In this document: positions 51,270-60,726 of the stretch, one piece after another | How the letters are laid out: the number at the start of each line of letters is the position of its first letter | Numbering within the stretch: position 1 is the stretch's first letter | DNA from: Dactylosporangium roseum | GTDB lineage: Bacteria > Actinomycetota > Actinomycetes > Mycobacteriales > Micromonosporaceae | Direction: 5' to 3' | NCBI RefSeq assembly: GCF_025264685.1 | Contig: NZ_CP073721.1 | Coordinates: 611,001 to 675,000 of the forward strand | DNA length: 64,000 nt | The notes under the pieces: generated by a model | Seen by the model: the letters and a program-made list of their open reading frames with translations, nothing else | Told to the model about the DNA's origin: nothing | Database searches by the model: none | Translations under genes and position numbers: made by a program

Positions 51270-52040
51270 TCACTGTCCGCTGAGCTTGACGTTTTCGGCC
51301 GACGCGTTGATCAGCAGACCGGTGTCGGTCGTCTGCACGTTGTTGACGACCAGGTTGTACGGCAGGCCCGGCAACCGCACGCTGACCTGTAGGCGGCTCT
51401 GGTTGGCCCGGATGAAGTCGTTGACGTACTTCGGCAGGTTCCCCTGCTCGGAGGTCACCTCTTCGAGCTTGAGCCGGACCTTGCCAGTCTCGACCACCAT
51501 GCTGCCCCGGGCGACCAGGGTCACGCTGATGCCCTGGTAGGACAGCGGGATCCGCATCTCGATCCGGTTGTTGACCACCTTGAGGTCGACCTGCGACGGG
51601 TCGATCTGCGACGGAAGCCCGGCGAGCTCCAGCAGCGGACGCACGTTTTCCCAGCTCATCGTGGCCGTCCCCGCCACGACGCCGGCCACGACGTCGCCGG
51701 TTCCGTTCATCAGGTCGCGGGCGTCGGCCTGCACCGACCGCGCCTCGACCGTCAGGTCGTCGAGCTTGACGGTGTCGATCTGCGGCCGGGTGAGGGAGAT
51801 CGTGATCTTCTTGTACTCCCCGGCGACGACCTGGGTCAGGAAGGGGAATCCGGTCACGTCGACCCTGGGGTCACCCTCGTACTTCACGGAGTTGGCCGCT
51901 AGCTGGTTGCGCGTCTCCTCGGTGATCCGGTCCTCGGCGACACTCGCCGCGACCCGGTCGACGACGACGAGCCCGCCGCACAGGATGATCGCCAAGACAA
52001 CCAGCACGATGCCGATCTTGGCCCCTCGAGTCGTCGCCAC
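51270..52040 (-). CDS. DUF2993 (LmeA-like) lipid-binding protein
   Basis: A 256-residue protein with an N-terminal helix (IGIVLVVLAIILCGGLVVV) and an extracytoplasmic domain containing VDVTGFPFLTQVVAGEYKKI and LDDLTVEARSVQ, typical of DUF2993. The mycobacterial member LmeA is a periplasmic lipid-binding protein in mannan/LAM maturation. GTG 52040 has GGAAGGAG just upstream. Its 3' end is 50 nt from the leader peptide start. Confidence 0.85.
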   Translation of the reverse strand: MATTRGAKIGIVLVVLAIILCGGLVVVDRVAASVAEDRITEETRNQLAANSVKYEGDPRVDVTGFPFLTQVVAGEYKKITISLTRPQIDTVKLDDLTVEARSVQADARDLMNGTGDVVAGVVAGTATMSWENVRPLLELAGLPSQIDPSQVDLKVVNNRIEMRIPLSYQGISVTLVARGSMVVETGKVRLKLEEVTSEQGNLPKYVNDFIRANQSRLQVSVRLPGLPYNLVVNNVQTTDTGLLINASAENVKLSGQ

Positions 52041-52135
52041 GACGCTCCTTCCAGCCTGCCTGTCAAGAGGATGAGGTATGCCATGCCGACGTACCCAGAC
52101 ACCAGGATTTCGTACCCTGGCAACCGCACTGCGAC

Positions 52136-53086
52136 CTATAAGAGCAGTAGCCAGCTAGCGACGTATGCGGCCGGTGCGGCGAAGGCGAACGCGCCGATCG
52201 GACCCTGGATGTGCTGGGCCAGCCAGAGGTCCGGCTCGTCGCCGTCCACCCGGCGGCTCGCCTCGGCGTAGCCGACCGACAGGTCGACCATCACCGCCAC
52301 GATCGCGGTGACCAGGCCGGCCAGGGCGCTGGGCAGCGGGCTGAGCCCGTCGAGGTAGTTGCCGATCGCGCCGGCGGCGGCCGTGCCGACCATCGCGCCG
52401 AGCACCACACCGGCGCCGCCCCGGGGCACCTGCGGTGCGATGCGGGGCAGAGCCGCGATGGCGTCGGTGAACCTGGCGACGAACAGGGCGATCCCGGCCG
52501 CCGCCAGGCACGCCACGATCGCCTGGGTGCCGTGCGGGATGCGGCCGAGCACCACCAGGCTCGCGAAGGACACGACGCCGAGCGTCACCACGAGTGACGA
52601 GCCGAGCGACTCGGTGACCCGCTGCCGGCCGGCCGGGCGGGTCAGTTGACCGACCACCCCGACGATGAACCCGGCCGCGGTCACGTAGGCCAGCGGCGCC
52701 AGCGACGCCGGCCGGGTGAGCACCGCGGCGACGTCGGTGCCGATCGCCACCGCGAGTCCGACGCCGCCGACCACCCGCGGCGCCGGTGGCCGGCTCGCGA
52801 TGGTCCACACGCCGACGAAGAGCGCCTGCACACCGAAGATCACCACGGCGTACGACTCATGGGTGGTCTGTGCGCCGACCACGAGGCCGACGGTCATCAG
52901 CAGGGCGAAGCCCGCGATGCCCAGGGAGAGCAGCCGGCGGACGGGCGGCAGCGGTACCGGCGACTCGGCGGAGTGCTCGGCGGAGTGCTCGTTCTCCGGG
53001 TCGCGGGAGCGACGGCGACGGGACGCCGGCTCGGTGGCCGGAGGCCAGGCTCCGTGGTCCTCGGCGGGCGGCGGGGTAGCGGGCAC
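52136..53086 (-). CDS. Hypothetical polytopic membrane protein
   Basis: A ~316-residue protein with a hydrophilic N-terminal ~55 residues (RRRRSRDPENEHSAEHSAES) and about eight membrane helices. The repeated GGAGVVLGAMVGTAAAGAIGNYL-type glycine pattern is in the last third. No family recognised. GTG 53086 is used; an in-frame ATG at 53185 would add 33 mostly polar residues and cannot be excluded. It is divergent from glnR across 308 nt. Confidence 0.65.
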   Translation of the reverse strand: MPATPPPAEDHGAWPPATEPASRRRRSRDPENEHSAEHSAESPVPLPPVRRLLSLGIAGFALLMTVGLVVGAQTTHESYAVVIFGVQALFVGVWTIASRPPAPRVVGGVGLAVAIGTDVAAVLTRPASLAPLAYVTAAGFIVGVVGQLTRPAGRQRVTESLGSSLVVTLGVVSFASLVVLGRIPHGTQAIVACLAAAGIALFVARFTDAIAALPRIAPQVPRGGAGVVLGAMVGTAAAGAIGNYLDGLSPLPSALAGLVTAIVAVMVDLSVGYAEASRRVDGDEPDLWLAQHIQGPIGAFAFAAPAAYVASWLLLL

Positions 53087-53259
53087 GCCCCGATGGTGCC
53101 AGAACGAGCGCTCCGGGGCCCGTGCGGGATGACCGGAAATCGACAGTGGGCGCAACGGTCGGCCAGAGCGCTCCCAGAAGCGCATATCATGTTGACGGAA
53201 ACGGTGGGGTGTGGCTCACCCAACTGTCTCGAACAACGGTCGGGCAGGTCGCAAAACGC

Positions 53260-53292
53260 GAATACTCCGATATTCTCGTGCGGGATATTCCC
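53260..53292 (+). promoter_or_regulatory. AT-rich palindromes in the glnR upstream region
   Basis: In the ~300-nt divergent gap, the only AT-rich part has GAATA-CTCCGA-TATTC (53260-53275), a direct repeat of GATATTC (53269 and 53284) and GGGA-TAT-TCCC (53282-53292). This looks like regulator binding rather than a core promoter. No clear GlnR box was found, and the rest of the gap shows no gene. Confidence 0.45.
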
Positions 53293-53394
53293 ACACGCCC
53301 GTCAGAGCCGCCGGGACAACTTGGAGCCGCCGCCCTTGCCGATGGGCGCCATTGCGCCCGAGTGCGGAGGCGCGCCCGGCGACGGAGGTGACTC

Positions 53395-54096
53395 GTGGAG
53401 ATTCTGCTGCTGACCGCGGCTCCCGCGGGCCGGGTGGTGCTGCCAGGACTCGACCTGCTGCCGCACACTGTGCGCACCGCCCCCCGAGATGTCCGCACCC
53501 TGGTGAGCGGCCCGAGCCCCGACGCTGTCGTGGTCGATGCCCGCACCGAGCTGGCCGACGCCCGCGCCACGTGTCGCATGCTGCACGCCACCGGCCTGGG
53601 CGTCCCGCTGCTCGCCGTGGTCACCGAGGCCGGCCTGGTCGCCCTGCACGCCGACTGGGGCCTCGACGACGTCATCCTGGCCACCGCCGGTCCCGCCGAG
53701 ATCGAGGCCCGGCTCCGCCTGGCCGTCGGCCGGCTCAACTCCGCGGCCGCCGCGAGCGGCGGGATGATCAAGGCCGGCGAGCTGTCGATCGACCCCGACA
53801 CCTACGCCGCGAAGCTCAAGGGCCGCCCGCTCGACCTGACCTACAAGGAGTTCGAGCTGCTCAAGTTCCTCGCGCAGCACCCCGGTCGGGTCTTCACCCG
53901 CGACCAGCTCCTGCGTGAGGTGTGGGGTTACGACTACTTCGGCGGCACCCGCACCGTCGACGTCCACGTGCGGCGGTTGCGCGCGAAGCTCGGCTCCGAG
54001 TACGAGTCGATGATCGGCACCGTGCGTCAGGTGGGGTACAAGTTCGTGGTCCCGCCGGCCCGCCCGCTGCACGAGTCGGAGCCCGTAAGAGTCTGA
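53395..54096 (+). CDS. glnR: GlnR-like OmpR-family response regulator
   Basis: A 233-residue regulator. The receiver-like half ([40 protein letters not shown]) has one conserved Asp but lacks the full acidic pocket and catalytic Lys pattern, as in GlnR, which is not activated by a cognate kinase. The C-terminal winged helix is intact: [55 protein letters not shown] (in parts [26 protein letters not shown]). It sits directly before mshD, as in other Actinobacteria. GTG 53395 has GGAGG 6 nt upstream. Confidence 0.88.
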   Translation: MEILLLTAAPAGRVVLPGLDLLPHTVRTAPRDVRTLVSGPSPDAVVVDARTELADARATCRMLHATGLGVPLLAVVTEAGLVALHADWGLDDVILATAGPAEIEARLRLAVGRLNSAAAASGGMIKAGELSIDPDTYAAKLKGRPLDLTYKEFELLKFLAQHPGRVFTRDQLLREVWGYDYFGGTRTVDVHVRRLRAKLGSEYESMIGTVRQVGYKFVVPPARPLHESEPVRV

Positions 54097-54123
54097 CCGG
54101 CCCGGCGCCGGTTACATTGAGGC

Positions 54124-55059
54124 GTGCTGCGACGTTCCGACCATCTCTCCGCCGACCGGGTCGAGCAGGTGCTCGCATTGATGCGGGCCGCCGGCGACAC
54201 CGACGGTGCACTGCCCCTCTCCGAGCACGTGGTGCTGCACCTGCGCCATGGCGGTGAGGCGCCGGCCGTCCACCTGCTCGCCGAGGACGGCGGCACCGTG
54301 GTCGGATACGCGCACATCGACACCACCGACGCCGTCGAGGGCGCCTCCGCCGAGTTGGTCGTGCACCCGCTGCACCGCCGCAAGGGGCTGGGCCGTGCGC
54401 TGGTGACCGAGGCGATGCGGGTCGCCGACGAGCGCGCCGACGGCCGCCTGCGACTCTGGGCCCACGGCGACCACCCGTCCGCGTCGGCGCTCGCCATCCG
54501 GCTCGGCTTCGACCGGACCCGCGTCCTGCTGCAGTTGCGCCGCTCGCTGTTCGCGCCGCTGGACGAGGTTGCGCTGCCACCGGGCGTGCGCCTGCGCGCG
54601 TTCCGGCCGGGCGCGGACGACGCGGCGTGGCTCGACCTCAACGCCGCCGCCTTCGCCGACCACCCGGAGCAGGGCAAGTGGACGCTCGACGACCTGCACG
54701 TCCGGCTGCGGGAGCCGTGGTTCGACGCCGACGGTTTCCTGCTCGCCGAGTCCGCGGAGGACGAGCGCCTGCTCGGCTTCCACTGGACGAAGGTCCACGG
54801 CGGCGGCGCCGGCGATCAGCACGCCCATGAGCCGATCGGTGAGGTCTACGTGCTGGGCGTGGCGCCCGGCGCGCACGGCGGCGGACTGGGCCGGGCGCTC
54901 ACCCTCGCCGGCCTCTGGTACCTGCGGGGCCGCGGCCTCGCCCAGGTAATGCTGTACGTCGACGAGAGCAACACCCAGGCCGTGCGGCTCTACCAGCGTT
55001 TGGGTTTCGTCCGCTGGTCGAACGACGTCTCCTTCCAGCGGGCGCTCCGCGGCGCCTGA
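54124..55059 (+). CDS. mshD: Mycothiol synthase
   Basis: A 311-residue double-GNAT acetyltransferase that acetylates Cys-GlcN-Ins in the last step of mycothiol synthesis. The N-terminal domain has AELVVHPLHRRKGLGRALV; the C-terminal, active domain has GEVYVLGVAPGAHGGGLGRAL and LYVDESNTQAVRLYQRLGF. Length and order match MshD. GTG 54124 is preceded at 5 nt by TACATT (54113-54118), suggesting a leaderless message. Presence of mshD supports an actinobacterial host. Confidence 0.95.
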   Translation: MLRRSDHLSADRVEQVLALMRAAGDTDGALPLSEHVVLHLRHGGEAPAVHLLAEDGGTVVGYAHIDTTDAVEGASAELVVHPLHRRKGLGRALVTEAMRVADERADGRLRLWAHGDHPSASALAIRLGFDRTRVLLQLRRSLFAPLDEVALPPGVRLRAFRPGADDAAWLDLNAAAFADHPEQGKWTLDDLHVRLREPWFDADGFLLAESAEDERLLGFHWTKVHGGGAGDQHAHEPIGEVYVLGVAPGAHGGGLGRALTLAGLWYLRGRGLAQVMLYVDESNTQAVRLYQRLGFVRWSNDVSFQRALRGA

Positions 55060-55156
55060 CCTCGGCGGTGCGAAAAGGGCACCAGGCATCTCCGCCGGGC
55101 GGTTTGCCCAACGGCCAGCTCTCCTCCGACCAGCCGTCATCCAGGACCAAGGACCT

Positions 55157-55178
55157 GTTCACCCTCCGTTCACCCACC
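55157..55178 (+). promoter_or_regulatory. PHO box upstream of pstS
   Basis: Two 11-bp direct repeats GTTCACCCTCC (55157-55167) and GTTCACCCACC (55168-55178), the PhoP-binding pattern. CCACCCC and GGGGTGG (55174-55180, 55185-55191) overlap it as a 7-bp inverted repeat. TAGCGT at 55206-55211 is the likely -10 element, about 80 nt before pstS. Confidence 0.85.
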
Positions 55179-55292
55179 CCCGGAGGGGTGGTTACCTGCC
55201 GCTCTTAGCGTCGCCTTCAGTCGACGACCCGCGTCGGCCTTCCGACCTCCCAGGCGTTCGGAAGACGGATACATCCCGACGAAGGGACCGCA

Positions 55293-56414
55293 GTGAACCT
55301 CAAGCGGCACGGCCTCATCGCCGGCATCGCGCTTACCGCGACGCTCGCGCTCGCCGCGTGCGGCTCGGACAACAACGAGACTCCTAACGCCTCCGGCGGT
55401 GGTGGCGCCTCCGGCACCGCCGGCAGCGGCATCACTTGCGCGAGCGGATCGCTTTCTGCCCGGGGTTCGTCCGCCCAGAAGAACGCCATGGACGAGTGGA
55501 TCAAGGCATACCAGCAGGCCTGTTCCGGTGCCAAGATCGACTACCAGGGCGACGGTTCCGGCGCCGGCATCACCGCGTTCCAGGGAGGCACGGCGGACTT
55601 CGCCGGTTCCGACTCCGCCCTCAAGGACGGTGACGAGACGACCAAGGCCACCGCTCGCTGCGGCGGCAACCCGGCGCTGAACCTGCCGATGGTCACCGGC
55701 CCGATCGCCATCGCCTACAACCTCGACAACGTCAAGGACCTGCGGCTCAAGCCCGAGACGCTCGCGAAGGTCTTTTCCGGCGCGATCAAGACCTGGGACG
55801 ACGCCGCCGTCAAGGCGGACAACCCCGGCGCGAGCCTGCCCTCGACGCCGATCCTGGCGGTCCACCGCGCCGACTCCTCCGGCACGACCGAGAACTTCAC
55901 CGACTACCTGACCAAGACCGCGGCCAGTGCCTGGACCTTCGGCAAGGACAAGGTCTGGAAGGCCCCGGGCGGCCAGGGGGAGCAGAAGTCGGACGGCGTC
56001 GCCGCGGCCCTCAAGAAGAGCGCCGGCTCCATCGGCTACGTCGAGTGGTCGTTCGCCAAGGCCAACAGCCTCAGCACCGCCAAGGTCCACAACGGCGCCG
56101 GGGAGTACACCGCGCTGACCGGCGAGGCCGCCGGCAAGACGGTCCAGGGTGCCAAGATCACCGGCACCGGTGACGACCTGAAGCTGTCGATCGACTACGC
56201 CACCAAGGAAGCGGGCGCCTACCCGATCATCCTGGTGACCTACGAGATCGTCTGCGGCAAGGGCACTCCGGCCGACAAGCTCGCGCTCGTCAAGGGCTTC
56301 CTCGGCTACACCGCCAGCGCCGAAGGCCAGAAGTCCCTCGACAAGCTGGGCTACGCCCCGCTGCCGGAGACGGTCCGCGCGAAGGTCGAGACCTCGATCA
56401 AGAACCTGGCCTGA
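55293..56414 (+). CDS. pstS: Phosphate ABC transporter substrate-binding lipoprotein
   Basis: A 373-residue lipoprotein (lipobox LAAC, Cys 23, then a Gly/Ser/Asn-rich linker). Binding-site segments ARGSSAQKNAMDEWI, YQGDGSGAGITAFQGGTADFAGSDS and HRADSSGTTENFTDYL are those of PstS; KSAGSIGYVEWSFA follows. It captures phosphate outside the membrane. GTG 55293 has GAAGGGA 7-8 nt upstream. First gene of pstSCAB, preceded by a PHO box. Confidence 0.96.
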   Translation: MNLKRHGLIAGIALTATLALAACGSDNNETPNASGGGGASGTAGSGITCASGSLSARGSSAQKNAMDEWIKAYQQACSGAKIDYQGDGSGAGITAFQGGTADFAGSDSALKDGDETTKATARCGGNPALNLPMVTGPIAIAYNLDNVKDLRLKPETLAKVFSGAIKTWDDAAVKADNPGASLPSTPILAVHRADSSGTTENFTDYLTKTAASAWTFGKDKVWKAPGGQGEQKSDGVAAALKKSAGSIGYVEWSFAKANSLSTAKVHNGAGEYTALTGEAAGKTVQGAKITGTGDDLKLSIDYATKEAGAYPIILVTYEIVCGKGTPADKLALVKGFLGYTASAEGQKSLDKLGYAPLPETVRAKVETSIKNLA

Positions 56415-56426
56415 CAGGAACTCTCC

Positions 56427-57416
56427 TTGAGCCAGCAGACCACGCCTGCCACCTCCGCCGGTTCGCCCGGCGGAGGTGGTGGTCTTCCGCGGCGTAGACG
56501 CTTCGGCGGAGACGTCATCTTCCGTGGCACCGCGACGGCGGCCGGCTCGATGGTGCTCGTCATCATCGCCGCCATCGCCGTCTTCCTCGTCGTCAAGGCG
56601 ATCCCGGCCATCCAGGACGACACCGCCAACTTCTTCACCTACAAGGCCTGGTTCACCGACGGCGACGAGCCGAAGTTCGGTATCGCCGCGACGGTCTTCG
56701 GCACGATGCTCACCGCCGCGCTGGCGCTGATCATCGCGGTGCCGGTCGCGCTGGGCATCGCGCTGTGCCTGTCGCACTACGCGCACCGCCGGGTGGCCAC
56801 CACGCTGGGCTTCGTCATCGACCTGCTCGCCGCCGTGCCGAGCGTCGTGTTCGGCCTCTGGGGCCGCGACTACTTCTACGAGCCGGTCACCAACCTCTCG
56901 AAGTGGCTGCACGACACGTTCGGCTGGCTGCCGATCTTCGGCAGCGAAGGTCCCTACGGCAAGTCGGTGCTGCTCGGCTCGATCGTTCTCGCGATCATGA
57001 TCCTGCCGATCGTCACCTCCCTGTCCCGTGAGGTCTTCATGCAGACCCCGCCGGAGCACCAGGAGGCCGCGCTCGCCCTCGGCGCGACGAAGTGGGAGAT
57101 GATCCGCACCGCGGTGCTGCCCTACGGCAAGGCGGGCATCATCGCCTCGGTCATGCTCGGTCTCGGCCGCGCTCTGGGTGAGACCATCGCCCTGGCGCTG
57201 ACGCTCGGCAGCGTCTTCGCCGTCAACTTCGACCTGCTCGGCCCCGGCGGCGTCACGATCGCATCGAACATCGCCAACCGGTTCGCCGAGGCCGACGACC
57301 TCGGCCGCGGCGCCCTCGTCGCCTCCGGCCTGGCGCTGTTCGCCATCACACTGGTCGTCAACATGGCCGCGCGCGCCATCGTGTACCGGCGCCGTGAGTT
57401 CGTCGGGAGCGCATGA
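56427..57416 (+). CDS. pstC: Phosphate ABC transporter permease PstC
   Basis: A 329-residue inner-membrane subunit with six helices after a ~35-residue hydrophilic N-terminus rich in Gly/Arg. VPSVVFGLWG and the ATPase-contact loop QEAALALGATKWEMIRTAVLPYGKAGI identify it. TTG 56427 is used because AGGA lies 7 nt upstream and no nearer ATG fits. The stop overlaps pstA (ATGA). Confidence 0.95.
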   Translation: MSQQTTPATSAGSPGGGGGLPRRRRFGGDVIFRGTATAAGSMVLVIIAAIAVFLVVKAIPAIQDDTANFFTYKAWFTDGDEPKFGIAATVFGTMLTAALALIIAVPVALGIALCLSHYAHRRVATTLGFVIDLLAAVPSVVFGLWGRDYFYEPVTNLSKWLHDTFGWLPIFGSEGPYGKSVLLGSIVLAIMILPIVTSLSREVFMQTPPEHQEAALALGATKWEMIRTAVLPYGKAGIIASVMLGLGRALGETIALALTLGSVFAVNFDLLGPGGVTIASNIANRFAEADDLGRGALVASGLALFAITLVVNMAARAIVYRRREFVGSA

Positions 57417-58498
57417 TGAGCGTCGAAGCCCCCGCTCGCCCGGCCGTCTCGGACGCGCACCGGTTGCGGGTGAAGTCGCTGCCGTCGTGGTCGCCGTGGG
57501 TGGTCGCCGTGGCGGCGATCGCCGTCGCGTTCGTGCTGATCTCCCTCACCTCGTCCGGTGGGGCGGTGCTCACCGGCGTCGTCGCGGCGGCGCTCTTCGT
57601 GATCTTCATGGGCATCGTGGCGGCCGTCGTCGAGGGCGGCCGGTCCGCCCGTAACCGGACGGCCACCATCCTGATCTACGGTGCGTTCATCCTCGCGCTG
57701 CTGCCGCTGATCTCGGTGGTCTGGACGCTGGTCAGCAAGGGCGCCACCCGGTTGGACGGCAACTTCTTCCGCACGTCGATGAACAACATCGGCGTGTTCG
57801 ACGAGAAGGGCGGCGCCTACCACGCCATCGTCGGCACCCTGGAGCAGGCGGGCATCGCCACCCTGATCACGGTGCCGCTCGGCATCCTGGGCGCGGTCTA
57901 CATCGTCGAATACGGCCGCGGTTTCCTGGCCAACGCGATCCGGTTCTTCGTCGACGTCATGACCGGCATCCCGTCGATCGTCTCCGGCCTGTTCGTCCTG
58001 TCGTTCTGGGTCTTCACGGTCACCCCGCTGTTCAACGACGGCCGGCCCGAATACTCGGGTTTCGCGGCGGCCCTGTCGCTCAGCGTGCTCATGCTGCCGA
58101 CGGTGGTCCGCTCGACCGAGGAGATGCTGCGGCTGGTGCCCGGCGCGCTGCGTGAGGGCGCCTACGCCCTCGGCGTGCCGAAGTGGAAGACCATCACCAG
58201 CATCGTGTTGCCGACCGCCGGCCCCGGCATCGTCACCGGTGTCATGCTCGCGGTGGCCCGTGCCGCGGGGGAGACCGCACCGGTCCTGCTCGTCGCCGGT
58301 GGACTCGCCTCGATCAACTTCAACGTGTTCAGCGGCGGCCAGTCGTCCCTGTCCCTGTTCGTGTTCCAGCAGGCCGGGGTCGCCTCGGAGTTCGCGCCCG
58401 GGCGTGCCTGGACGGCGGCGCTCACCCTGGTCGTGCTCGTCCTGGTACTGACCATCGCGGCGAAGCTGCTCGCGCGCCGCGACAAGCTCGCCCGATAA
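57413..58498 (+). CDS. pstA: Phosphate ABC transporter permease PstA
   Basis: A 361-residue permease, longer than usual because of two extra N-terminal helices (~25-60). The core carries [19 protein letters not shown], the coupling loop [27 protein letters not shown] and [20 protein letters not shown] 57413 overlaps the pstC stop; ATG 57416 is the next codon. It pairs with PstC over the PstB ATPase dimer. Confidence 0.95.
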   Translation: MMSVEAPARPAVSDAHRLRVKSLPSWSPWVVAVAAIAVAFVLISLTSSGGAVLTGVVAAALFVIFMGIVAAVVEGGRSARNRTATILIYGAFILALLPLISVVWTLVSKGATRLDGNFFRTSMNNIGVFDEKGGAYHAIVGTLEQAGIATLITVPLGILGAVYIVEYGRGFLANAIRFFVDVMTGIPSIVSGLFVLSFWVFTVTPLFNDGRPEYSGFAAALSLSVLMLPTVVRSTEEMLRLVPGALREGAYALGVPKWKTITSIVLPTAGPGIVTGVMLAVARAAGETAPVLLVAGGLASINFNVFSGGQSSLSLFVFQQAGVASEFAPGRAWTAALTLVVLVLVLTIAAKLLARRDKLAR

Positions 58499-58511
58499 CA
58501 CTGGAGCCCCC

Positions 58512-59288
58512 ATGGCCAAACGGATCGAAGCCCACGGCGTCACGTCGTACTACGGCTCGTTCAAAGCGATCGACGGCGTCTCGATGACGATCGAGCCCAA
58601 GTCGGTCACCGCGCTGATCGGCCCGTCCGGTTGCGGCAAGTCAACCTTCCTGCGGTCGATCAACCGGATGCACGAGGTCCTGCCCAAGGCGCGGATCGAG
58701 GGCCGGCTCCTCATCGACGGGCAGAACGTCTACGACCGCGACGTCGACGTCACGGCCGTGCGTCGCATGATCGGTATGGTCTTCCAGCGGCCCAACCCGT
58801 TTCCGACCATGTCCATCTTCGAAAACGTCGTCGCCGGCCTGCGGCTCAACGGCGTGAAGAAGAGGTCGGTGCTCGAAGAGGTCGCCGAGAAGTCGCTGCG
58901 CAGCGCCAACCTGTGGAACGAGGTCAAGGACCGGCTGGGCCGCCCGGGCGCCGGTCTGTCCGGCGGCCAGCAGCAGCGCCTGTGCATCGCCCGGACCATC
59001 GCGGTCGAGCCGCAGGTCGTGCTGATGGACGAGCCCTGCTCGGCGCTCGACCCGATCTCGACGCTCGCGATCGAGGATCTGATCACCGAGCTGAAGCACC
59101 AGTACACGATCGTGATCGTCACGCACAACATGCAGCAGGCGGCCCGTGTCTCGGACCGCACCGGGTTCTTCTCGATCGACAAGGCGGGTGACCCGGGCCG
59201 GCTCATCGAATACGACGACACCGCGAAGATCTTCACCAACCCGTCGGTGAAGAAGACCGAGGACTACATCACCGGCCGCTTCGGCTAG
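58512..59288 (+). CDS. pstB: Phosphate ABC transporter ATPase PstB
   Basis: A 258-residue ATPase: [74 protein letters not shown] and [18 protein letters not shown] cover Walker A, Q-loop, signature, Walker B and switch. The terminal [12 protein letters not shown] is the PstB ending. Last gene of the operon; a long inverted repeat follows 42 nt after the stop. Confidence 0.97.
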   Translation: MAKRIEAHGVTSYYGSFKAIDGVSMTIEPKSVTALIGPSGCGKSTFLRSINRMHEVLPKARIEGRLLIDGQNVYDRDVDVTAVRRMIGMVFQRPNPFPTMSIFENVVAGLRLNGVKKRSVLEEVAEKSLRSANLWNEVKDRLGRPGAGLSGGQQQRLCIARTIAVEPQVVLMDEPCSALDPISTLAIEDLITELKHQYTIVIVTHNMQQAARVSDRTGFFSIDKAGDPGRLIEYDDTAKIFTNPSVKKTEDYITGRFG

Positions 59289-59330
59289 CGCTGCCGCCTC
59301 CTCCTCCACCACCACCCGCCGCTTGGTGCG

Positions 59331-59407
59331 CGTTGATCTTGCAGTTGTGGTGCCGAGACACTCCCTGAATGCCCGGTTTATCAGGCACCACAACTGCAAG
59401 ATCAACG
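59331..59407. repeat. Convergent-junction inverted repeat, copy 2
   Basis: Perfect 24-bp inverted repeat, arms 59331-59354 and 59384-59407, with a 29-nt centre (ACACTCCCTGAATGCCCGG within it). The centre matches copy 3 at 27 of 29 positions. It lies between pstB (stop 59288) and the convergent Nudix gene (stop 59446). Confidence 0.9.
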
Positions 59408-59445
59408 AAGGTGGACGGTCGACCGGGCGGACGTCGGGCCGGGGG

Positions 59446-60210
59446 TCAGGAGGTGGGGCGGATGGCGTCGGCCGGGTCCCGGGTCGACGCCGCCGTCAGG
59501 GCCGCCTCGATGCCGCCCGCCTCGGCGAGCTCGGTCAGCGTGAAGACGGTCGGCGGCAGCATCGTGTAGCGGCCGTCCGTCGCCTCGGCCGGCGCGCACC
59601 AGACCGTCGCGTCGGCCTCCCCGCCCACGTCGCGGGTGAGCTGCCCCTCGGGCAGCACGGCGAGGAAGAAGTACGTGTCGAAGCGCCGGGGCTCGAACTC
59701 CGGCGTGACCCACCGCGACCACGGCACCAGCAGGTCGCTGCGCAGCACGAGCCCGCGCCGGCTGAGGAGCTCGGCGAACCCGAGTTCCCGCGCGATCAGC
59801 GCGACCCGCGCCTCCTCCCACTCCGGCCCGCTCACGTCGCCGACGACGGCACCGGCCGACGGCCCGGCCAGCAGCACGCCGGACTCCTCGAAGACCTCCC
59901 GTACCGCCGCGCACACGACGGACCGGGCCACCGGCTCCTCCAGGCGCAGGCGCCGGCCCCACTCCGCCGGTGCCGGGCCGGCCCAGCCGGGCTGCACGGC
60001 GGCGTCCCGCGGATCCACGCCGCCGCCGGGGAAGACGTACATCGACGCGGCGAACGCCATCGTCGCCACGCGCCGGATCAGGTAGGCCTCGAACGGCTCC
60101 CGCAGGAGCACGACCGTGCTGGCGAGGCGGGGCTCAGCCGGTACACCACCCTCTGCCGCGAACTGAAGAGCACGCTTCGCAAGGTCGGGCGGCAACCGGT
60201 ACTCCATCAT
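59446..60210 (-). CDS. Nudix hydrolase
   Basis: A 254-residue protein. FPGGGVDPRDA (N-terminal part of the Nudix box) and CAAVREVFEESGVLL (REx2EEx(G)) lie about 40 residues apart, so the box has an insertion, as in the NUDT19/CoA-type Nudix group. RFDTYFFLAVLPEG and WCAPAEATDGRYTMLPPT follow that group as well. It should cleave a nucleoside-diphosphate-linked compound, possibly acyl-CoA. ATG 60210 is preceded by TAACGT at 6 nt on the minus strand (leaderless). Confidence 0.85.
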   Translation of the reverse strand: MMEYRLPPDLAKRALQFAAEGGVPAEPRLASTVVLLREPFEAYLIRRVATMAFAASMYVFPGGGVDPRDAAVQPGWAGPAPAEWGRRLRLEEPVARSVVCAAVREVFEESGVLLAGPSAGAVVGDVSGPEWEEARVALIARELGFAELLSRRGLVLRSDLLVPWSRWVTPEFEPRRFDTYFFLAVLPEGQLTRDVGGEADATVWCAPAEATDGRYTMLPPTVFTLTELAEAGGIEAALTAASTRDPADAIRPTS

Positions 60211-60219
60211 GAGCACACG

Positions 60220-60672
60220 TTAAGGCAGACCCTCCGGCGTGGCCTCGTGGCCCGGCGCGCCGTGGGTGCGGCGCCGCTCCTTCATCTCGGCCTCGTGGAG
60301 GTGACGGCGGCCCTGGACCAGCTCGTCGCGGGCGTCCTTGTCGATCTGCCGGAAGAGCGTCCAGTAGTCGTCGTCGAAGTCCTCGACCAACTGAAACGTC
60401 CAGCGGCCCGCGATCACGTTCCGGCCGATCAGCTCGGTCGAGATGCGGTCGGCGAGCGCCGTGTGGCCGGCGTCCTTCAGGATCTCCACGGCCTCGTCGA
60501 GCATCAGATCGGCATGGCCGATAAGCTGGTGCAGGTCGTAGAGCCGCCCGCGGGCGCGTTCGACGCACTCCAGGGCCTCGCTGAGTTTGCCCAGGCCCTC
60601 CACCGTGCGGTCGGCGACGCCTTCGGGTCGGCGGTGGCGGACGTCCGGGCGATCGGTTTCTGCTGCTTCCAC
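60220..60672 (-). CDS. Conserved hypothetical protein, 150 aa
   Basis: A soluble, mostly helical protein (LGKLSEALECVERARGRLYDLHQLIGHADLMLDEAVEIL, in parts) with a central ELIGRNVIAGRWTFQLVEDFDDDYW and a basic C-terminal tail. No signal peptide or catalytic motif recognised. GTG 60672 has TACCGA 6 nt upstream on its strand. It ends 9 nt before the Nudix start, so the two may be cotranscribed. Confidence 0.72.
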   Translation of the reverse strand: MEAAETDRPDVRHRRPEGVADRTVEGLGKLSEALECVERARGRLYDLHQLIGHADLMLDEAVEILKDAGHTALADRISTELIGRNVIAGRWTFQLVEDFDDDYWTLFRQIDKDARDELVQGRRHLHEAEMKERRRTHGAPGHEATPEGLP

Positions 60673-60726
60673 GGCTGATCGGTACCCCGCAGATCATGGA
60701 CCCAATCGCTAGGCTAACCGCGTTCG

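Noticed and set aside
53186..53394. GlnR-binding box upstream of glnR
   Set aside because: GTTGACGGAAAC near 53190 resembles half-sites but lacks the 6-nt spacing of the known box.
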